Positions 7,619-15,646 of a stretch of DNA of 64,000 nt are shown here, in pieces. The notes beneath the pieces are model-generated. The model was given only the letters and a program-made list of their open reading frames with translations, did not search any database and was not told the origin of the DNA. Numbering within the stretch: the stretch's first letter is position 1; each line of letters starts with the position of its first letter. Position numbers and translations under genes: made by a program. Location of the stretch: positions 1-64,000 of the forward strand of contig CALMVZ010000003.1 of assembly GCA_937873155.1 (NCBI GenBank), written 5' to 3'. The DNA comes from an uncultured Bacteroidota bacterium. GTDB lineage: Bacteria > Bacteroidota > Bacteroidia > B-17B0 > Aurantibacillaceae.

Positions 7619-8703
7619 ACTATTTTCTTTAATAATTTGATATATAATTCAATTCCTTCTTTTATTTCTTCTGTGTAGATGAATTCATCTGCGGTATGAC
7701 TTCGGGCACTATCTCCCGGACCAATTTTCAAGGTAGGGAAGGGCATAAGGGCTTTGTCACTTGTAGTTGGCGAGCCGTAGGTTGATCTTCCCAGTTCCAA
7801 TCCGCTTTTAATTACCGGATGGTTTAAAGAAATAGAAGAAGATCTCATTCTCAGACTTCTTGGTTTTATTTCGCAAGTCACATGCTGATCTATTTCATTC
7901 AGTATTTCTTCAAAAGAGTATAATTCGTTTACCCTGATATCCACTACAAATTTGCACTGTGCAGGAACAACATTGTGTGCTTTGTTCTCGGTTTCAATAC
8001 TTGTGACGCTCATCTTGACCGGTCCGAGTAGGTTGGAAACTTTCCCGAACTTATAATTCCTGAACCACTCGATATCTTTCAATGAGTGATAGAGGGCATT
8101 ATCTCCCTCGTTTCTTGCGGCATGCCCCGCTTTCCCGTAATTCCTGCAATCTAAGACAAGCAGGCCTTTTTCAGCCACTGCCATATTCATTAATGTAGGT
8201 TCCCCAACGATTCCAAACTCTATTTTATCTAAGTCCGGTAATAGAGCCTCGATCCCGTTGGTACCTGAGATCTCTTCTTCTGCGCTCACTGCAAAAATGA
8301 TATTGTAGTTTAGATTTTCTTTTGTATAAAAGTATAGGAAGGTAGTCATCAATGAAACTAATGCTCCGCCGGCATCATTGCTTCCTAAGCCAAATAATTT
8401 TCCATCTTTTTGAAGAGCTTCAAACGGATCTATTGTGTATCCTTTGTTTGGTCTTACAGTATCGTGGTGGGAATTTAAAAGCAATGTCGGTTTTGTTGCA
8501 TCAAATTTTTTGTTCTTCACCCACAGATTATTTAAATATCTTTGAACCGGAATTCCTTTTTTAAAGAAAAAATCTTCAATGATCTCCGCCGTTTTATGCT
8601 CTTCCGTGCTGAAACTTGGAGTTTCGATCAGTTTACAGAGCAGATCAATGGCTTCTTCCTGCAATAAATGAATTGGATTAGTTTGTAATTCTTGTACCTG
8701 CAT
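7615..8703 (-). CDS. argE: M20-family N-acyl-citrulline/ornithine deacylase (ArgE-type)
   Basis: 362 residues, M20 zinc peptidase family (ArgE/DapE/CPG2). Metal-ligand motifs are present: NSHHDTV, GLGSNDAGG, catalytic SAEEEISG, GEPT, and ARSHTADEFI near the C terminus. In a pathway with an acyl-ornithine transcarbamylase the expected reaction is removal of the N-acyl (probably succinyl) group from N-acyl-citrulline, not from acetylornithine. Its start lies 26 nt inside argB and its stop overlaps the argH start (ATGA), so it is firmly in the operon. Exact acyl specificity is inferred from context. Confidence 0.88.
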   Translation of the reverse strand: MQVQELQTNPIHLLQEEAIDLLCKLIETPSFSTEEHKTAEIIEDFFFKKGIPVQRYLNNLWVKNKKFDATKPTLLLNSHHDTVRPNKGYTIDPFEALQKDGKLFGLGSNDAGGALVSLMTTFLYFYTKENLNYNIIFAVSAEEEISGTNGIEALLPDLDKIEFGIVGEPTLMNMAVAEKGLLVLDCRNYGKAGHAARNEGDNALYHSLKDIEWFRNYKFGKVSNLLGPVKMSVTSIETENKAHNVVPAQCKFVVDIRVNELYSFEEILNEIDQHVTCEIKPRSLRMRSSSISLNHPVIKSGLELGRSTYGSPTTSDKALMPFPTLKIGPGDSARSHTADEFIYTEEIKEGIELYIKLLKKIV

Positions 8704-9445
8704 TTTGATTTAGTATTTGAGATGAATTTGTAATTACTACTTCTTTTACTCCTTTTCTGATGGAGAGAAAGGCGTTATCTAATTTTGGGATCATGCCATC
8801 AGTTATTATCTTTTCTTTTTTTAGAAGATCATATACCGACGGATTTATGACCCCGATCACTTTTTCGCCATTCAGAACGCCATCTTTTTCGAAGCTATAG
8901 ATCAATTTCACTTCATAGAGGGTTGATAGGGCAACAGCCAATGCAGATGCTATTGTGTCTGCATTTGTGTTTAATAATTGCCCGGTGTAATCGGAAGTGA
9001 TAGGTGCGACGACGGGAACAATATTGTTAGTTAGGATCAATTCCAGGAATTTGGTATTTATTTTACTTTCCAAAACCTCCCCCACAAAACCGTAATCAAC
9101 GTTTGTTTTTTTTCTTTTTTCTGAAGGGATCAAAAGCAGATCTGCTCCACACAAACCAATGGACTCACAATTTTTAGAGTTCAGTGCTGCTGTAATGGAT
9201 TTATTGATCCAACCGGCATAGACCATTGTTGCGACTTTTAAGGTTTCCGCGTCAGTTATTCTTCTACCATCCACCATTTTGGTCTCAAAACCTAATTGTG
9301 AGGAAAGCTGGGTAGCAATTTTACCGCCGCCATGGACCAATATTTTATTTCCGCCTATTTTTGCAAAAGACGAGAGAAACTGACTTAATGTTCTTTCATC
9401 ATCAATTACGTTTCCTCCGATCTTTATTATTGTTAGTTTTTTCAT
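8678..9445 (-). CDS. argB: N-acyl-glutamate (acetyl/succinyl-glutamate) kinase
   Basis: 255 residues, amino-acid-kinase fold. Phosphorylates the gamma carboxylate of N-acylglutamate. Typical motifs: IKIGGNVID near the N terminus, HGGGKIATQ, and the NTNADTIASALAVAL block; KLDNAF precedes the end. Length matches the short, E. coli-like class without the N-terminal helix that usually mediates arginine feedback inhibition in hexameric enzymes. It overlaps argF' upstream by ATGA and argE downstream by 26 nt. Confidence 0.95.
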   Translation of the reverse strand: MKKLTIIKIGGNVIDDERTLSQFLSSFAKIGGNKILVHGGGKIATQLSSQLGFETKMVDGRRITDAETLKVATMVYAGWINKSITAALNSKNCESIGLCGADLLLIPSEKRKKTNVDYGFVGEVLESKINTKFLELILTNNIVPVVAPITSDYTGQLLNTNADTIASALAVALSTLYEVKLIYSFEKDGVLNGEKVIGVINPSVYDLLKKEKIITDGMIPKLDNAFLSIRKGVKEVVITNSSQILNQNAGTRITN

Positions 9446-10437
9446 GCTTCTTCTAAACTCAGAGCGTGAATATTGGTTTGTTTGGAGGGTAATTTCATTA
9501 GAATTGTTTTTAATACAGCTTGAGCTGAATACACCCTGTTCGCAGCTTGTTGTTGGATCAAGCTTTTTGGATGATCAATGAGTTTGCTGCTTAATTCAAC
9601 ATCTCTTCTCACAGGTAAACAATGCATAATCCTTGCGGAATTAGTTAATTGATATTTATTCAGATCCATCATCCAATTCTCTTTTACCTCAGGCGTTTTG
9701 CCGTAATCGTTGTAAGCTGACCAGTTCTTTACATAAATGAAATCAGCATCTTTCAAAGCCTTTTCCTGATCGTACTCAATTGTTGCCCCCCTTGTATAAT
9801 CTTTACACAATTCATAACCGTGAGGGTGAGTAATGGTCAGATCAACATCAAGTTTCGTTATCCATTCTGCAAACGAATTTGGAACGGCTTGTGGTAAAGC
9901 TTTGATGTGTGGCGCCCAGGTTAGGACTACTTTTGGTTTGTAATTTTGCTTCCAATTTTCTTTAATGGTTACCGCATCTGCTAAGCTTTGCAATGGATGT
10001 AATGTGGCAGATTCGAGACTAACAACAGGAACATTGCAATACTTCATTAACTGAATTAATATTTTTTCACTATAATCCAATTTTTTATCAGTAAGGGTGG
10101 GGAAGCATCTTATTCCAATGATATCACAATAAGTACCTAGTACTCCTGCAGCATCTTTAATGTGTTCAACGGAATTGCCGTTCATGATAACATCATCATT
10201 CCATTCAATGGCCCAGCTTTCTTTATCTAAATTCATTACCATCACTTCCATGCCTAACGATCTGGCAGCTTTCTGTGTACTCAGCCTTGTTCTTAAACTT
10301 GGGTTCATGAAGATGAGCCCGATTGTTTTTCCTTTTCCTAATTCAGAAAAAGCAAGAGGGTTTTGTTTGAGTTGTATAGCCTCCTCAATTATTTTATTGT
10401 GGTCAGGCACATCGTATATGGTTGTAAAATGTTTCAT
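9442..10437 (-). CDS. argF': N-succinylornithine (acyl-ornithine) carbamoyltransferase
   Basis: 331 residues, transcarbamylase. Carbamoyl-phosphate site SLRTRLSTQ (about 47-55), HPLQSLAD, and HCLPVRR are present; SLRTR instead of the STRTR of classical OTCase, with the proline-rich TWAPHIKALPQAVPNSF segment, marks the acyl-ornithine class found in Xanthomonas (acetyl) and Bacteroides (succinyl). The published specificity switch is residue 90 (Pro in B. fragilis SOTCase; the equivalent is Glu92 in AOTCase). Here residue 90, just before Glu91-His92, is Val, with no Glu, which fits the succinyl type. Product: N-acyl-citrulline. Confidence 0.88.
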   Translation of the reverse strand: MKHFTTIYDVPDHNKIIEEAIQLKQNPLAFSELGKGKTIGLIFMNPSLRTRLSTQKAARSLGMEVMVMNLDKESWAIEWNDDVIMNGNSVEHIKDAAGVLGTYCDIIGIRCFPTLTDKKLDYSEKILIQLMKYCNVPVVSLESATLHPLQSLADAVTIKENWKQNYKPKVVLTWAPHIKALPQAVPNSFAEWITKLDVDLTITHPHGYELCKDYTRGATIEYDQEKALKDADFIYVKNWSAYNDYGKTPEVKENWMMDLNKYQLTNSARIMHCLPVRRDVELSSKLIDHPKSLIQQQAANRVYSAQAVLKTILMKLPSKQTNIHALSLEEA

Positions 10438-10439
10438 GT

Positions 10440-11588
10440 TTAATTGTTTGATGGTTGTAGTTGTTTGCTTAGTGATATTGCGAGTGCTTCATTAAATAAT
10501 TCGATCTCCTTTGCTTTTACGGTTAATGCCGGAAGTAAACGGATCACATTTTTATTGGATGCAGTTCCGACCAAAATATGATATTCGTTTGTTAATGTGT
10601 TTTTTAATTCCGTGATAGGAAAATCAAATTCGACCCCGATCATCAGACCTTTTCCTCTCACATCTTTTATGCCTTCAATGGTTTTCAGTTGTTTCATCCA
10701 TTTTTCACCTAAAGCAAAAGCTGACTCCATTAAATTTTCTTCTTTGATCACATCCAGTACTGAAATTGCAGCAGCGCAGGCTAAGTGATTACCGCCAAAG
10801 GTTGTTCCCAATAAACCGTATTTCGCTTTAAAATCCGGACTTATCAAAACGCCTCCGATAGGAAAACCATTTCCCATTCCTTTAGCTGTAGTGATCAGAT
10901 CCGGTTTGACCCCCGAATATTGATGAGCAAAGAATTTTCCTGACCTACCGTAACCCGATTGTACTTCATCTAAAATTAAAACAGCTCCTGTTTCATCACA
11001 CTTTTTTCTTAGAAGTTGAAGAAAGGAATTTGTTGGGGTGTGGATCCCGGCAACACCCTGAATACCTTCAATGATAACTGCGCAAACTGAATCGTCGATC
11101 GTATCTGCAAAAACCTCTTCGTTATTCAAAGGAAGGAAAACAACTTCATGCGTTTTGTTGATCTCAGCCTGGATCGATGTGTCGTTTGTTCCGGCAACGG
11201 CTAATGAAGTTCTGCCATGGAAACTTTTTTGAAAGGCAATGATCTTCTTCCTTTCGTTCTTAAATGAAGAAAGTTTCAGAGCATTCTCATTTGCTTCGGC
11301 ACCTGAGTTGCACAGAAATAAATTATGATCAGGATAGCCGCTAAGTTCTCCAAGTTTATAAGCTAATTCTTCCTGTAATGGATTCAATACTGAATTAGAA
11401 TAAAAAGCAATGTTGTTAAGTTGCCTGGTGATCTTTTCAATATAATAAGGATGACTATGCCCGATCGAAATAACGGCGTGGCCTCCGTACAGGTCAAGAT
11501 ATTTTTCTTTCTTATTATCCCACAACCAGGAGCCTTCAGCTCGTACAGGTGTAATGGGTGTTAATGGATATACGTTAAATGTTTTCAT
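10440..11588 (-). CDS. argD: Acyl-ornithine aminotransferase
   Basis: 382 residues, class III PLP aminotransferase. Converts N-acyl-glutamate semialdehyde to N-acyl-ornithine with glutamate as donor. Visible: LYGGHAVISIGHSHP, NSGAEANENALK, the FHGRTSLAVAGT segment, LILDEVQSGYGRSGKFFA, and the PLP lysine in TTAKGMGNGFPIGG. Length is typical of bacterial ArgD. It is separated from argC upstream and argF' downstream by 2 nt each. Close relatives include ornithine and GABA aminotransferases; operon position decides the call. Confidence 0.94.
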   Translation of the reverse strand: MKTFNVYPLTPITPVRAEGSWLWDNKKEKYLDLYGGHAVISIGHSHPYYIEKITRQLNNIAFYSNSVLNPLQEELAYKLGELSGYPDHNLFLCNSGAEANENALKLSSFKNERKKIIAFQKSFHGRTSLAVAGTNDTSIQAEINKTHEVVFLPLNNEEVFADTIDDSVCAVIIEGIQGVAGIHTPTNSFLQLLRKKCDETGAVLILDEVQSGYGRSGKFFAHQYSGVKPDLITTAKGMGNGFPIGGVLISPDFKAKYGLLGTTFGGNHLACAAAISVLDVIKEENLMESAFALGEKWMKQLKTIEGIKDVRGKGLMIGVEFDFPITELKNTLTNEYHILVGTASNKNVIRLLPALTVKAKEIELFNEALAISLSKQLQPSNN

Positions 11589-11590
11589 AA

Positions 11591-12565
11591 TTAAAATGCT
11601 GATGGTTTTAGTTTTAAGCCTTGTGTTTCGTTCAATCCAAACATTAAATTCATATTCTGAACCGCTTGTCCGGCTGCTCCTTTCAGTAAATTGTCGATCG
11701 CAGAAATAATAATGAGGCTGTCTTTTTCTTTGTGAAGTGAAATAAAGCAGTTGTTTGTGTTAACTACCTGTTTCATGTCAATTTCGAAAGGAACAATATG
11801 TGTGAAAGGTGAGTCCGAATAATAGTTTTCGTAATCTGATTTTACCTTTTCCGGATCATGATCTCCTTTTACATAGGTCACAGCATAAATACCCCTGGTA
11901 AAAGCACCTCTTTGCGGAACGAAGTTCAGGTTAGAAGCAAATGAAGATTGTAATTGTTTTAATGATTCCAATATCTCTGTCTCATGCTGGTGATCTAAGG
12001 TTTTGTAGGTACTATGATTATTATTTCTCCAGGAAAAATGATTTGTGGCAGATAATGTTTGTCCTGCTCCGGTTGAACCTGTTGTTGCGCTCACATGAAT
12101 ATCTGAATTCAAATTTCCATTAGCTGCAAGGGGAAGCAAAGCCAGTTGAATACAAGTGGCAAAACAACCGGGATTAGCAAGATGATCTGCTTTTTTGATC
12201 TTTTCTTTGTTCAATTCGCTTAATCCATATACAAATTCTTTGGAACCTGATCTGTTCTTATCCTTATGTCTGAAATCCTGACTCAGGTCGATGATCTTAA
12301 CGGAATCTGAAATCGGATTCTTTTCTAAAAAAGATCCGGACTCTCCATGGCCTTTACATAAGAACAGAACATCAGCATCTCCGATCACTTCTTGAAAGAT
12401 CAATTCGGTTGCACCAAAGCAATCAGTATGCACTTCATATAATTTTTTACCATGCTGACTTTCGCTTTGCACAAAGTTCAATTCAACGTCAGGGTGATGA
12501 AGTAATAGTCTTGCTACTTCTCCGCCCGTATAACCTGCGGCGCCTATAATTCCTGCCTTAATCAT
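11591..12565 (-). CDS. argC: N-acyl-gamma-glutamyl-phosphate reductase
   Basis: 324 residues. NADPH-dependent reduction of N-acyl-glutamyl phosphate to the semialdehyde. The N-terminal Rossmann motif is GIIGAAGYTGGEVARLL; the catalytic Cys is in LANPGCFATC (the GCFAT signature); the second domain has FVPQRGAFTRGI. Length matches the type 1 family. Its start lies 8 nt inside argG, so the two are translationally linked. Confidence 0.95.
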   Translation of the reverse strand: MIKAGIIGAAGYTGGEVARLLLHHPDVELNFVQSESQHGKKLYEVHTDCFGATELIFQEVIGDADVLFLCKGHGESGSFLEKNPISDSVKIIDLSQDFRHKDKNRSGSKEFVYGLSELNKEKIKKADHLANPGCFATCIQLALLPLAANGNLNSDIHVSATTGSTGAGQTLSATNHFSWRNNNHSTYKTLDHQHETEILESLKQLQSSFASNLNFVPQRGAFTRGIYAVTYVKGDHDPEKVKSDYENYYSDSPFTHIVPFEIDMKQVVNTNNCFISLHKEKDSLIIISAIDNLLKGAAGQAVQNMNLMFGLNETQGLKLKPSAF

Positions 12566-13781
12566 TGGTATTGAGAATTAGATCGGTTTGTAATTCGTTC
12601 ACTTTATAGTAGATCGCTGTTTGGTTCCCAAAGATTTTTGTAAAGCCTTTTACATCTTCTCCCGTAAACGATCTGTTCATTTCACCATACGAACCAAATT
12701 TGTCATTCATGAGATCGTGAGGTGAGGAGATGCCGTCGATCGTAAACCTGAAAGGCATTAATGTTACAAAAACTTCCCCGCTCACATTTTGCTGAGTGTT
12801 TTCAAAAAAGGCTTCCATATCTCTCATCGCCGGATCTAAATACTGGCCTTCGTGTAGCCAATTGCCATACCAGAGCGCTAACTGATCTTTCCAATACAAT
12901 TGCCATTTAGTGAGTACGTGCTTTTCTAAAGCATGATGTGCTTTTATGGTGATCAATGAAGCAGCAGCTTCAAAACCAACTCTGCCTTTAATACCAATGA
13001 TAGTATCTCCTACATGAATATCTCTTCCAATTCCGTAAGGAGCGGCGATCTGAGTTAATGCTTCAATGGCTTCTACAGAACTTTTGTGGTCGACTCCATT
13101 AATTTGTTTCAGTTCGCCTTTTTCAAACAAGAGTTTTAGTTTTTCTGAGCCACTCCTGCTGGTCGAAGTAGGCCATGCATTGTCAGCTAATGGCAGATGG
13201 GATGTGAGCGTTTCTTTTCCACCCACAGAATTTCCCCAGATACCTTTGTTTACGCTGTATAAGGCTTTTTCAAAATTCATATCAACGCCGTTCTTTTTCA
13301 AAAACTCTATTTCATCTTGTCTGGATAGTTTCAGATCCCGGATCGGGGTGATTATTTCCGCTTCGGGTAAAAGGATCTGAAAGGCCATATTAAATCTTAC
13401 CTGGTCGTTACCGGCACCGGTACTACCGTGTGCAATAGCTTTTGCTCCTGATAATTTGGCATAATCGGCAATGGCAAGCGCCTGAATGATCCTTTCAGCA
13501 CTAACGGAAAGGGGATAAGTGTTGTTCTTCAAAACATTCCCAAACACCAGATATTTTATGATCTTATCATAATAAGCTTGTTTGGCATCAATGATCTTGA
13601 AGGAAGCAACGCCTAAATTTTCGGCGTGTTGTTCCAGTTTTAATTTGTCTTCGTTAGTGAACCCGCCGGTATCAACAGTAACAGCGTGTACGTTTAGTTG
13701 TAATTCGTTCTTTAAGTAAATGGCGCAAAAGGTGGTATCTAAACCGCCGCTAAAAGCCAGGATAACGTTATTGTTTTTCAT
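12558..13781 (-). CDS. argG: Argininosuccinate synthase
   Basis: 407 residues. Joins citrulline and aspartate with ATP. The PP-loop is in AFSGGLDTTFCAIYL; other family blocks include HGSTGAGNDQVRFN and PIRDLKLSRQDEIEFL, matching the short bacterial type. Normal length. It overlaps the upstream GNAT gene by ATGA and argC by 8 nt. In this operon order it is the second gene, although its reaction is next to last. Confidence 0.95.
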   Translation of the reverse strand: MKNNNVILAFSGGLDTTFCAIYLKNELQLNVHAVTVDTGGFTNEDKLKLEQHAENLGVASFKIIDAKQAYYDKIIKYLVFGNVLKNNTYPLSVSAERIIQALAIADYAKLSGAKAIAHGSTGAGNDQVRFNMAFQILLPEAEIITPIRDLKLSRQDEIEFLKKNGVDMNFEKALYSVNKGIWGNSVGGKETLTSHLPLADNAWPTSTSRSGSEKLKLLFEKGELKQINGVDHKSSVEAIEALTQIAAPYGIGRDIHVGDTIIGIKGRVGFEAAASLITIKAHHALEKHVLTKWQLYWKDQLALWYGNWLHEGQYLDPAMRDMEAFFENTQQNVSGEVFVTLMPFRFTIDGISSPHDLMNDKFGSYGEMNRSFTGEDVKGFTKIFGNQTAIYYKVNELQTDLILNTND

Positions 13782-14443
13782 AAAAATGTATTTAAAAGTT
13801 CTTCTTTCTTAATAATTAATTTTTTGAGGAATGTGTTCTGTTTGATCCGTAACAAACGTTCCATGACTTTTTTCTTGCTGACGAAGTCAAACCACTTTGG
13901 TTTATTCTTTTCAGCCGGATCATAAAGCATGGCTGTACACAAACAATTCTTCCGCTCTTTACTTTTCAGGATCTCAAAATTCACGCAACTTTGGCAACCT
14001 TTCCAGAATGCTTCGTCCTGAGTAAGCTCCGAATAAGTTACGGGTTCATAACCCAGATCAGAATTGATCTTCATTACGGCAAGTCCGGTTGTTAACCCGA
14101 AAATTTTCGCTTCAGGGTATTTTGCCTTCGATAATTCAAAAATTTTCTTTTTGATATCAGTAGCTAAACCGCTTTTTCTGAATTGGGGTGAAACGATCAA
14201 ACCTGAGTTCGCAACATAATTGCCATGACTCCATGTTTCGATGTAACAAAAGCCGGCCCATTCGCCTTTTTTACTAAGTGCGATCACCGCTTTTCCTTCC
14301 AGCATTTTTTGCCGGATATAGTCAGGAGTCCGTTTAGCAATGCCGGTTCCCCGTGCTCTTGCTGACGACTCCATTTCGTTGCAGATAATATCTGCATGAT
14401 GCAAGTGAAGCTCACTGGCTACCTGCACAACAAAATGTTGCAT
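13778..14443 (-). CDS. GNAT-family acyltransferase, probable N-acylglutamate synthase of the operon
   Basis: 221 residues. GNAT acetyltransferase fold at about 15-140, with the acyl-CoA loop region in VSPQFRKSGLATDIKKKIFEL. First gene of the arginine operon in the position where Bacteroidetes arg clusters typically carry a GNAT gene and no classical argA or argJ is present, so it probably makes N-acyl (succinyl or acetyl) glutamate; this is inference. A Cys cluster, CQSC then CLC about 20 residues later, may bind a metal or sense redox state. The basic C-terminal tail (KKLIIKKEELL) is outside the fold. Confidence 0.75.
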   Translation of the reverse strand: MQHFVVQVASELHLHHADIICNEMESSARARGTGIAKRTPDYIRQKMLEGKAVIALSKKGEWAGFCYIETWSHGNYVANSGLIVSPQFRKSGLATDIKKKIFELSKAKYPEAKIFGLTTGLAVMKINSDLGYEPVTYSELTQDEAFWKGCQSCVNFEILKSKERKNCLCTAMLYDPAEKNKPKWFDFVSKKKVMERLLRIKQNTFLKKLIIKKEELLNTFL

Positions 14444-14834
14444 TTCAAATTAAAATTTGAGAATTATTGAAATAAAAAATAAGAAGACTAACCCTGCAGG
14501 ATCGCAGAATTAATTTTGTGACAGAGAACGGGCTCTAATCAACGTCGGATATAAAAAATGGGGCGTACGGGTAAAACGAACAACAGGTTAGCTGTTGATA
14601 AAAACACACTCTTGCTCAAGGAGCTGATTTTTCTGCCGAAGACAGATGAGCATAGAATGAAATTAAGTGTTTTCATTTTCTGTTTTTGCTCTTGGTGTTT
14701 TTTGTTTTTTAATAATTGTTTCGCAAATATTTCATATTTTTTTTATTAAATCCAAATTTATTTTCCGGAATTGCTCGGCAAAACGATTTAGGAAATTTTT
14801 TTTGAACGGGTTTACCAATGAAACGGGATCAAAA
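14444..14834 (-). promoter_or_regulatory. Arginine operon promoter and long structured leader
   Basis: 391 bases with no established gene. On the minus strand TTTG, 18 nt, then TAAATTTG (-7 at 14760-14753) makes a good Bacteroidetes promoter, giving a leader of about 300 nt. The leader contains three consecutive small hairpins: TCTG/CAGA at 14632-14646, GCTC-AAG-GAGC at 14614-14624, and CAACAG-GTTAG-CTGTTG at 14581-14597. A 45-codon reading frame (14676-14539) ends with two Arg codons. A dyad TCAAATT-AA-AATTTGA lies just before the GNAT start. No clear intrinsic terminator is visible. Confidence 0.5.
14539..14676 (-). CDS. Possible leader peptide of the arginine operon
   Basis: 45-codon frame in the arg leader starting MKTLNFILCSS and ending PVRPIFYIRR then TGA. 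The last two sense codons are CGA CGT. It spans the three hairpins in the leader. Arg codons are only modestly frequent (4 of 45), and no terminator/antiterminator pair can be drawn with confidence, so a role in attenuation is speculative. It could equally be a chance frame. Confidence 0.25.
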   Translation of the reverse strand: MKTLNFILCSSVFGRKISSLSKSVFLSTANLLFVLPVRPIFYIRR

Positions 14835-15101
14835 TTATTTTTTGTAGTGACCCAGAATTTTTTCCAGTTCCGCAGGATTCAAATTGACCAATAATTTTTT
14901 GAAAGGACTGGTTTGTCCTTTTTCTAAAACAAGATCGCGCTTGCTTATTTTAAATTCTTTAGAGAGAAACCTGATCAGGTAAGTATTGGCTGCGCCATTG
15001 ATCGGTTTTTCGCGGATCTTAATGATGAGATTGTTTTCAGTGTCGAAACTGATCTCATCTTTAAAAGAACCCGGTTTTATTTTTACGAACAGGGGAGTCA
15101 T
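14835..15101 (-). CDS. DUF167 (YggU/UPF0235) family protein
   Basis: 88 residues matching the DUF167 family: KIKPGSFKDEI, then the hallmark KPINGAANTYLIRFLSKEF and a final KGQTSPFKKLLV segment. The family is widespread; its function is unknown. In other bacteria it often sits near yggS or yggT; here it stands alone on the minus strand just upstream of the arg promoter region, in the same direction as the operon. Normal length. Confidence 0.85.
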   Translation of the reverse strand: MTPLFVKIKPGSFKDEISFDTENNLIIKIREKPINGAANTYLIRFLSKEFKISKRDLVLEKGQTSPFKKLLVNLNPAELEKILGHYKK

Positions 15102-15133
15102 TTTGTTTTTAAACCAACGTGCTTCTGTTAACC

Positions 15134-15172
15134 TTACCCGTTCACTAAAGTGAACCTTCCTCTCTTATGAGG
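15134..15172. repeat. Solitary copy related to the arm of the 43201-43461 element
   Basis: Two adjacent dyads, GTTCACT-AA-AGTGAAC and CCTCTC-TTATGA-GGAGAGG, follow AACCTTACCC. The layout (AACCC-like lead, palindrome, then a CTCTCC/GGAGAG palindrome) matches the right arm of the element at 43403-43461 although the bases differ. It lies between DUF167 and the CDGSH gene. Confidence 0.5.
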
Positions 15173-15201
15173 AGAGGCGGATTCATCCTGCGAATGGAAT
15201 T

Positions 15202-15393
15202 TTATCCTTTGAAATCTATTTTACGATGAGTGCCATCACAATATGGTTTTGTTGTTGATGCACCGCAACGGCATAAAGCAACCATCTTTTCTTTTGTTTC
15301 AACAGTTCCATTGCTGTGTTTAATTTCGATCGTACCGTGAACTAAGATCGGTCCGTTTGCTGCGATCTCGATTTTGTTTTGATTGTTGTCCAT
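15202..15393 (-). CDS. CDGSH iron-sulfur domain protein
   Basis: 63 residues. The C-terminal half has the CDGSH-type motif CRCGASTTKPYCDGTHRK, whose three Cys and one His bind a redox-active 2Fe-2S cluster. Residues 1-35 (NGPILVHGTIEIKHSNG) are the usual strand lead-in. It lies 2 nt after the 4Fe-4S gene 15396-15617. In many bacteria a divergent 4Fe-4S domain and a CDGSH domain occur in one polypeptide; here they are two adjacent genes. Soluble, probably an electron carrier or cluster-transfer protein; partner unknown. Confidence 0.88.
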   Translation of the reverse strand: MDNNQNKIEIAANGPILVHGTIEIKHSNGTVETKEKMVALCRCGASTTKPYCDGTHRKIDFKG

Positions 15394-15395
15394 AA

Positions 15396-15617
15396 TTAAA
15401 TTTTAGTATCGTAAGTATAACTTAAAGCTTTCGAAGGACATTTGTCGATCTGATCTGTAATTCTTTTTGTGTCCACTGTTCCTGCATTTATCCAGGGGTT
15501 TTCACTTGAATTAAAAACTTCAGGTAAATTGTTCCGGCAAATTTTTGAGCGGCAGCAAAGGGAAGGTTTCCAATTTATTGTGATCTCATCATTTCCGTAC
15601 TTCTTAGTTTCTATCAT
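15396..15617 (-). CDS. Divergent 4Fe-4S mono-cluster protein (Fer4_19 type)
   Basis: 73 residues. Pattern CCRSKICRNNLPEVFN followed by KCPSKALSY near the C terminus; the Cys set (about residues 21, 22, 27 and 60) and the terminal CPxxAL motif are those of the divergent 4Fe-4S family often fused to CDGSH domains. It sits between the nitroreductase and CDGSH genes in the same operon, so it could pass electrons between them; this is inference. Confidence 0.82.
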   Translation of the reverse strand: MIETKKYGNDEITINWKPSLCCRSKICRNNLPEVFNSSENPWINAGTVDTKRITDQIDKCPSKALSYTYDTKI

Positions 15618-15646
15618 TGCGAGAAGGTACGTATAATAAACGGATA

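Noticed and set aside
13066-13380. Plus-strand frame opposite argG
   Set aside because: A shadow of argG codon bias; no start signal or similarity.
14558-14894. Plus-strand frames between the GNAT and DUF167 genes
   Set aside because: Low-complexity translations rich in Phe/Cys, antisense to the arg leader and to DUF167, no family resemblance.
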